Positions 61,730-64,000 of a stretch of 64,000 nt of DNA are shown here, in pieces (positions within the stretch are counted from its first letter, which is position 1; every line of letters begins with the position of its first letter). The notes under the pieces are model-generated. The model had not been told where the DNA came from, did no database searches, and worked only from the letters and a program-made list of their open reading frames with translations. Origin of the DNA: Amaranthus tricolor (taxonomy: Eukaryota; Streptophyta; Magnoliopsida; Caryophyllales; Amaranthaceae); NCBI RefSeq assembly GCF_026212465.1, contig NC_080050.1:3348644-3412643 (forward strand). The letters are read 5' to 3'. A program made the position numbers and the translations under genes.

Positions 61730-63427
61730 CGTTTTTTCTGGGTTTGTTCAAGTACCCAATTGAGATCAATACTCAATTTGAAAAACCCATTTTTTAAAAT
61801 TAAATCTTTCGCAGAAAAACTAATCTAAGCATTAATCTTTAGTCTTCTTCACTAACTAGATTTTTTTCCAATCTAAATTTTAATTATTATTTTTTCTCTT
61901 ACTTAAGATTTTTATATAAAAGGTAAAGAAATCTATAGTGTAACGTTTTGTGGTGAAACGATGCCGAAGATGGCATGATGAAAAGACGAAAAAATAGAGG
62001 AAAAAAAGGTGTTTGTTAGTAATAATTTTGATTTGTTGCAACTTGCGAATAGGTTTGGATAGGTCATAGCTATTTAACAAGAAGACTTGGTTTTGTTGTT
62101 ACTTATTTAATGTCAAAAAAATATATATTTTAGGTTTAATAATTTTTTAAAGCTTTGTTTTGAGTTTATTAATAATTAAATTAAATATGATCATGGATGT
62201 AGATATGAAAAATTAGGGGTTGCATTTACTTATTCTTTGTTGTTTTTGGTAAGAATTTAGTTAGAGATTCAGAGATGTTAGGGTTATATATATTTTAGAA
62301 TTCATATCGTTATAAAGGTTTTATTATATTTTTCATTTTGATTTGTTTTATGAGATTTAATATATTTTTATTTTTAGCTATAACTCAGACATTGAACTTT
62401 CATTCACATGTTTAGATTATCTTTTTTCGTTTATATATTTTTCTAAGTTACTATTTTTTTTTCATAATATTCCCACAACATATACTTGTAGTAAATGTGG
62501 TGAGACAAAGAAAGTATTATGTTAATGGAGTCAATTTTATCAAACAAGCTTAATGTGTGATTATTTGATAGACTAATAGCTTATATCATTCAAAATCTTA
62601 ACAAGATATCAAAATTATAGAATAAGATATGATAAGTGTTCAATTTACATTACATATTATACTTATTTTAATAGTGCAAATAACTATGCACTTAAATGTA
62701 CAGATGTCCAACTTTTTATAATAAAATACAATTACTATGCACTTAAAATTCAAAACTTTTTGATAGGAAATTTAAAACTTAAAACATTGATTAAAATTTA
62801 ACAAATTGCATTAAAATCTAAGTCTTAACCTACCCCTTCCATAGGCTAGCATGTAGGAAGTTGAACTTATCTTTGATGTTTTTTGTTGTTTTTTGTCTTC
62901 CATAACCTAAAATTTAACGAACTAGTCTTTGATGTTTTTTGTCCAGGTCATGCTAGGCAAGGGTGCATTTACCTGCACCAAGACCATGTATTCTAAATGG
63001 TGCAACGATTAAGCTTAACGCAAGCCTAGCTAGAAATTGAACTTATCGATCTTCCAACCGTAGCTACTACACATTTAGGAAGCGACCATGAACTACAAGA
63101 GAAATGACATGCATGAGCATGTATATTACAGAATGTATTCGAATTCTCATAACCATACTAATCCAAGCATAATATACGTATATACATACTACAACTCAAA
63201 TCCAGGATTCAGAATCATACAGACAACAATAGAAATGTTTGTATATTCTTTTGCTAAACATGTTGAAGCATAAAATACAAGTACGAAAAGGGATTCATCC
63301 GTACACTTCAACAATATTTAGGTCCTCACACAAACTGGTGCTCAAAAGAATCTGCATCGATACATTGGTGAATGCAAGAATCCGACTGAAATCCCTTAGG
63401 AATCCCCTGAAATCAATGGATCTCGAG
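61730..63427. other. ATG1 5' region and intergenic DNA
   Basis: The first 200 bp or so left of the series should carry the ATG1 leader and promoter. The rest is AT-rich with no gene recognised. Confidence 0.4.
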
Positions 63428-63903
63428 TTATTTGTCTAGGAGCGTCCTCGCAAAATTGGGAATCAAGAAATCCCCAACTGATACCTGCGCTCTGTAGGGG
63501 TCAAACCCCAAACCTTCTGCTCTCATGCAGATGCTCTATCCATTGTGTCACAAGCACTTTTGGTAAAAGAATAGACGTAGTGCAATAGGATGAAATAGAA
63601 GTAACTTACTGTGAGGGGAAAATCAGGAGGTGAGTCCAAATGTATGGCGTCAAGGATGCTTACGCCATACGATCCATTATAGGCTTCATCGTGCAAGTCA
63701 TTCAGGCAACCGACGATGCTATTGTCGAGAGGAGCACACGAACTAAATATTTCCCTGCATAGCAGCGAGTTTTCAATGTCGTTCAGGTCGACATCCTGAG
63801 CCTGAGACTCCCCTGCAGGGCATTCAGGACACTCGACATCTCCTCCCTTGTACTGTGAACTGGTTGGAGGATAACATAATGTTGTATTTTCATTCTTCAC
63901 ATC
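63428..63903 (-). CDS. 3' part of an unrecognised gene (two exons, continues beyond the window)
   Basis: An internal exon 63903-63610 (98 codons) has a TATCAG/GATGTG acceptor and an ACA/GTAAGT donor and is open throughout. It encodes an acidic, Cys- and Ser-containing stretch, including ENSLLCREIFSSCAPLD and ILDAIHLDSPPDFPLT. A terminal exon 63484-63428 may follow (GCGCAG acceptor), giving VSVGDFLIPNFARTLLDK and a stop, in phase. The look is of a transcription factor C-terminal region (NAC-type was considered), but no domain is visible, so I assign no function. Upstream exons lie right of position 64000. The second exon is much less certain than the first. Confidence 0.5.
63484..63556 (-). 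repeat. tRNA-derived sequence (SINE head or tRNA pseudogene)
   Basis: On minus, GTGACACAATGGATAGAGC looks like a D-arm/A box, TCTGC-ATGAGA-GCAGA an anticodon arm with a six-base loop, and GGTTTGACCCC a B box. The acceptor ends do not pair and the T stem is poor, so it is not a working tRNA. It resembles the Trp/Arg tRNA type and may be the 5' head of a SINE. Its 3' end supplies the GCGCAG acceptor proposed for the neighbouring terminal exon. Confidence 0.4.
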
Positions 63904-64000
63904 CTGATATCGAAAAATATAAAGTATTCAAGATAAGTTCCCAAGGGCGATTATATACTCTCAAGTACATGGAAAACAACCATAATCAGAAACATTTTAA

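Noticed and set aside
63484..63556. Functional tRNA gene
   Set aside because: The acceptor stem does not pair, the anticodon loop has six bases and the T stem is weak.

Overview
This is a window of plant nuclear DNA. The genes have introns and GT-AG splice sites, the intergenic DNA is very AT-rich, and transposable elements of many plant classes are nested in it. The protein-coding content is eudicot. The style of the mobile-element proteins (plant mobile domain, OTU-type MULE) and of the O-methyltransferases reminds me of Caryophyllales/Amaranthaceae, but that is from memory and is not demonstrated here.

Layout. 1-5.4 kb: a possible first coding exon at the left edge, a frameshifted PIF/Harbinger transposase, and hAT transposase remnants lying as an inverted repeat. 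6.1-19.2 kb: two tandem, same-strand (minus) COMT-like O-methyltransferase genes, each of four exons with matching intron positions (377 and 375 aa by my splicing). Their introns hold Stowaway MITEs, a TRIM and another MITE. 19.6-25.0 kb: a complete, young Ty1-copia element with near-identical LTRs and a 5-bp target duplication, but with broken gag-pol. 26-28 kb: an hAT MITE with an 8-bp target duplication and a probable copia LTR. 28.4-33.4 kb: a decayed plant-mobile-domain gene facing a decayed FAR1/OTU MULE-type gene.

34.7-52.8 kb (plus strand): the circadian MYB transcription factor LHY, seven coding exons, 734 aa. Its third intron is about 13.8 kb. It carries an internally deleted copia element, a Cassandra TRIM with a 5S rRNA-like LTR, a LINE remnant and a Stowaway MITE. 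53.9-61.7 kb (minus strand): an ATG1-type autophagy kinase, 13 exons, 678 aa, convergent with LHY. 63.4-63.9 kb: the 3' end of an unrecognised minus-strand gene, next to a tRNA-derived sequence.

The intact host genes are therefore the OMT pair (small-molecule O-methylation), LHY (morning clock repressor) and ATG1 (autophagy initiation), plus two partial genes at the window edges. All other coding-looking sequence is mobile-element debris. The exon models come from reading splice sites and reading frame by eye. Every multi-exon model listed as intact sums to a whole number of codons.
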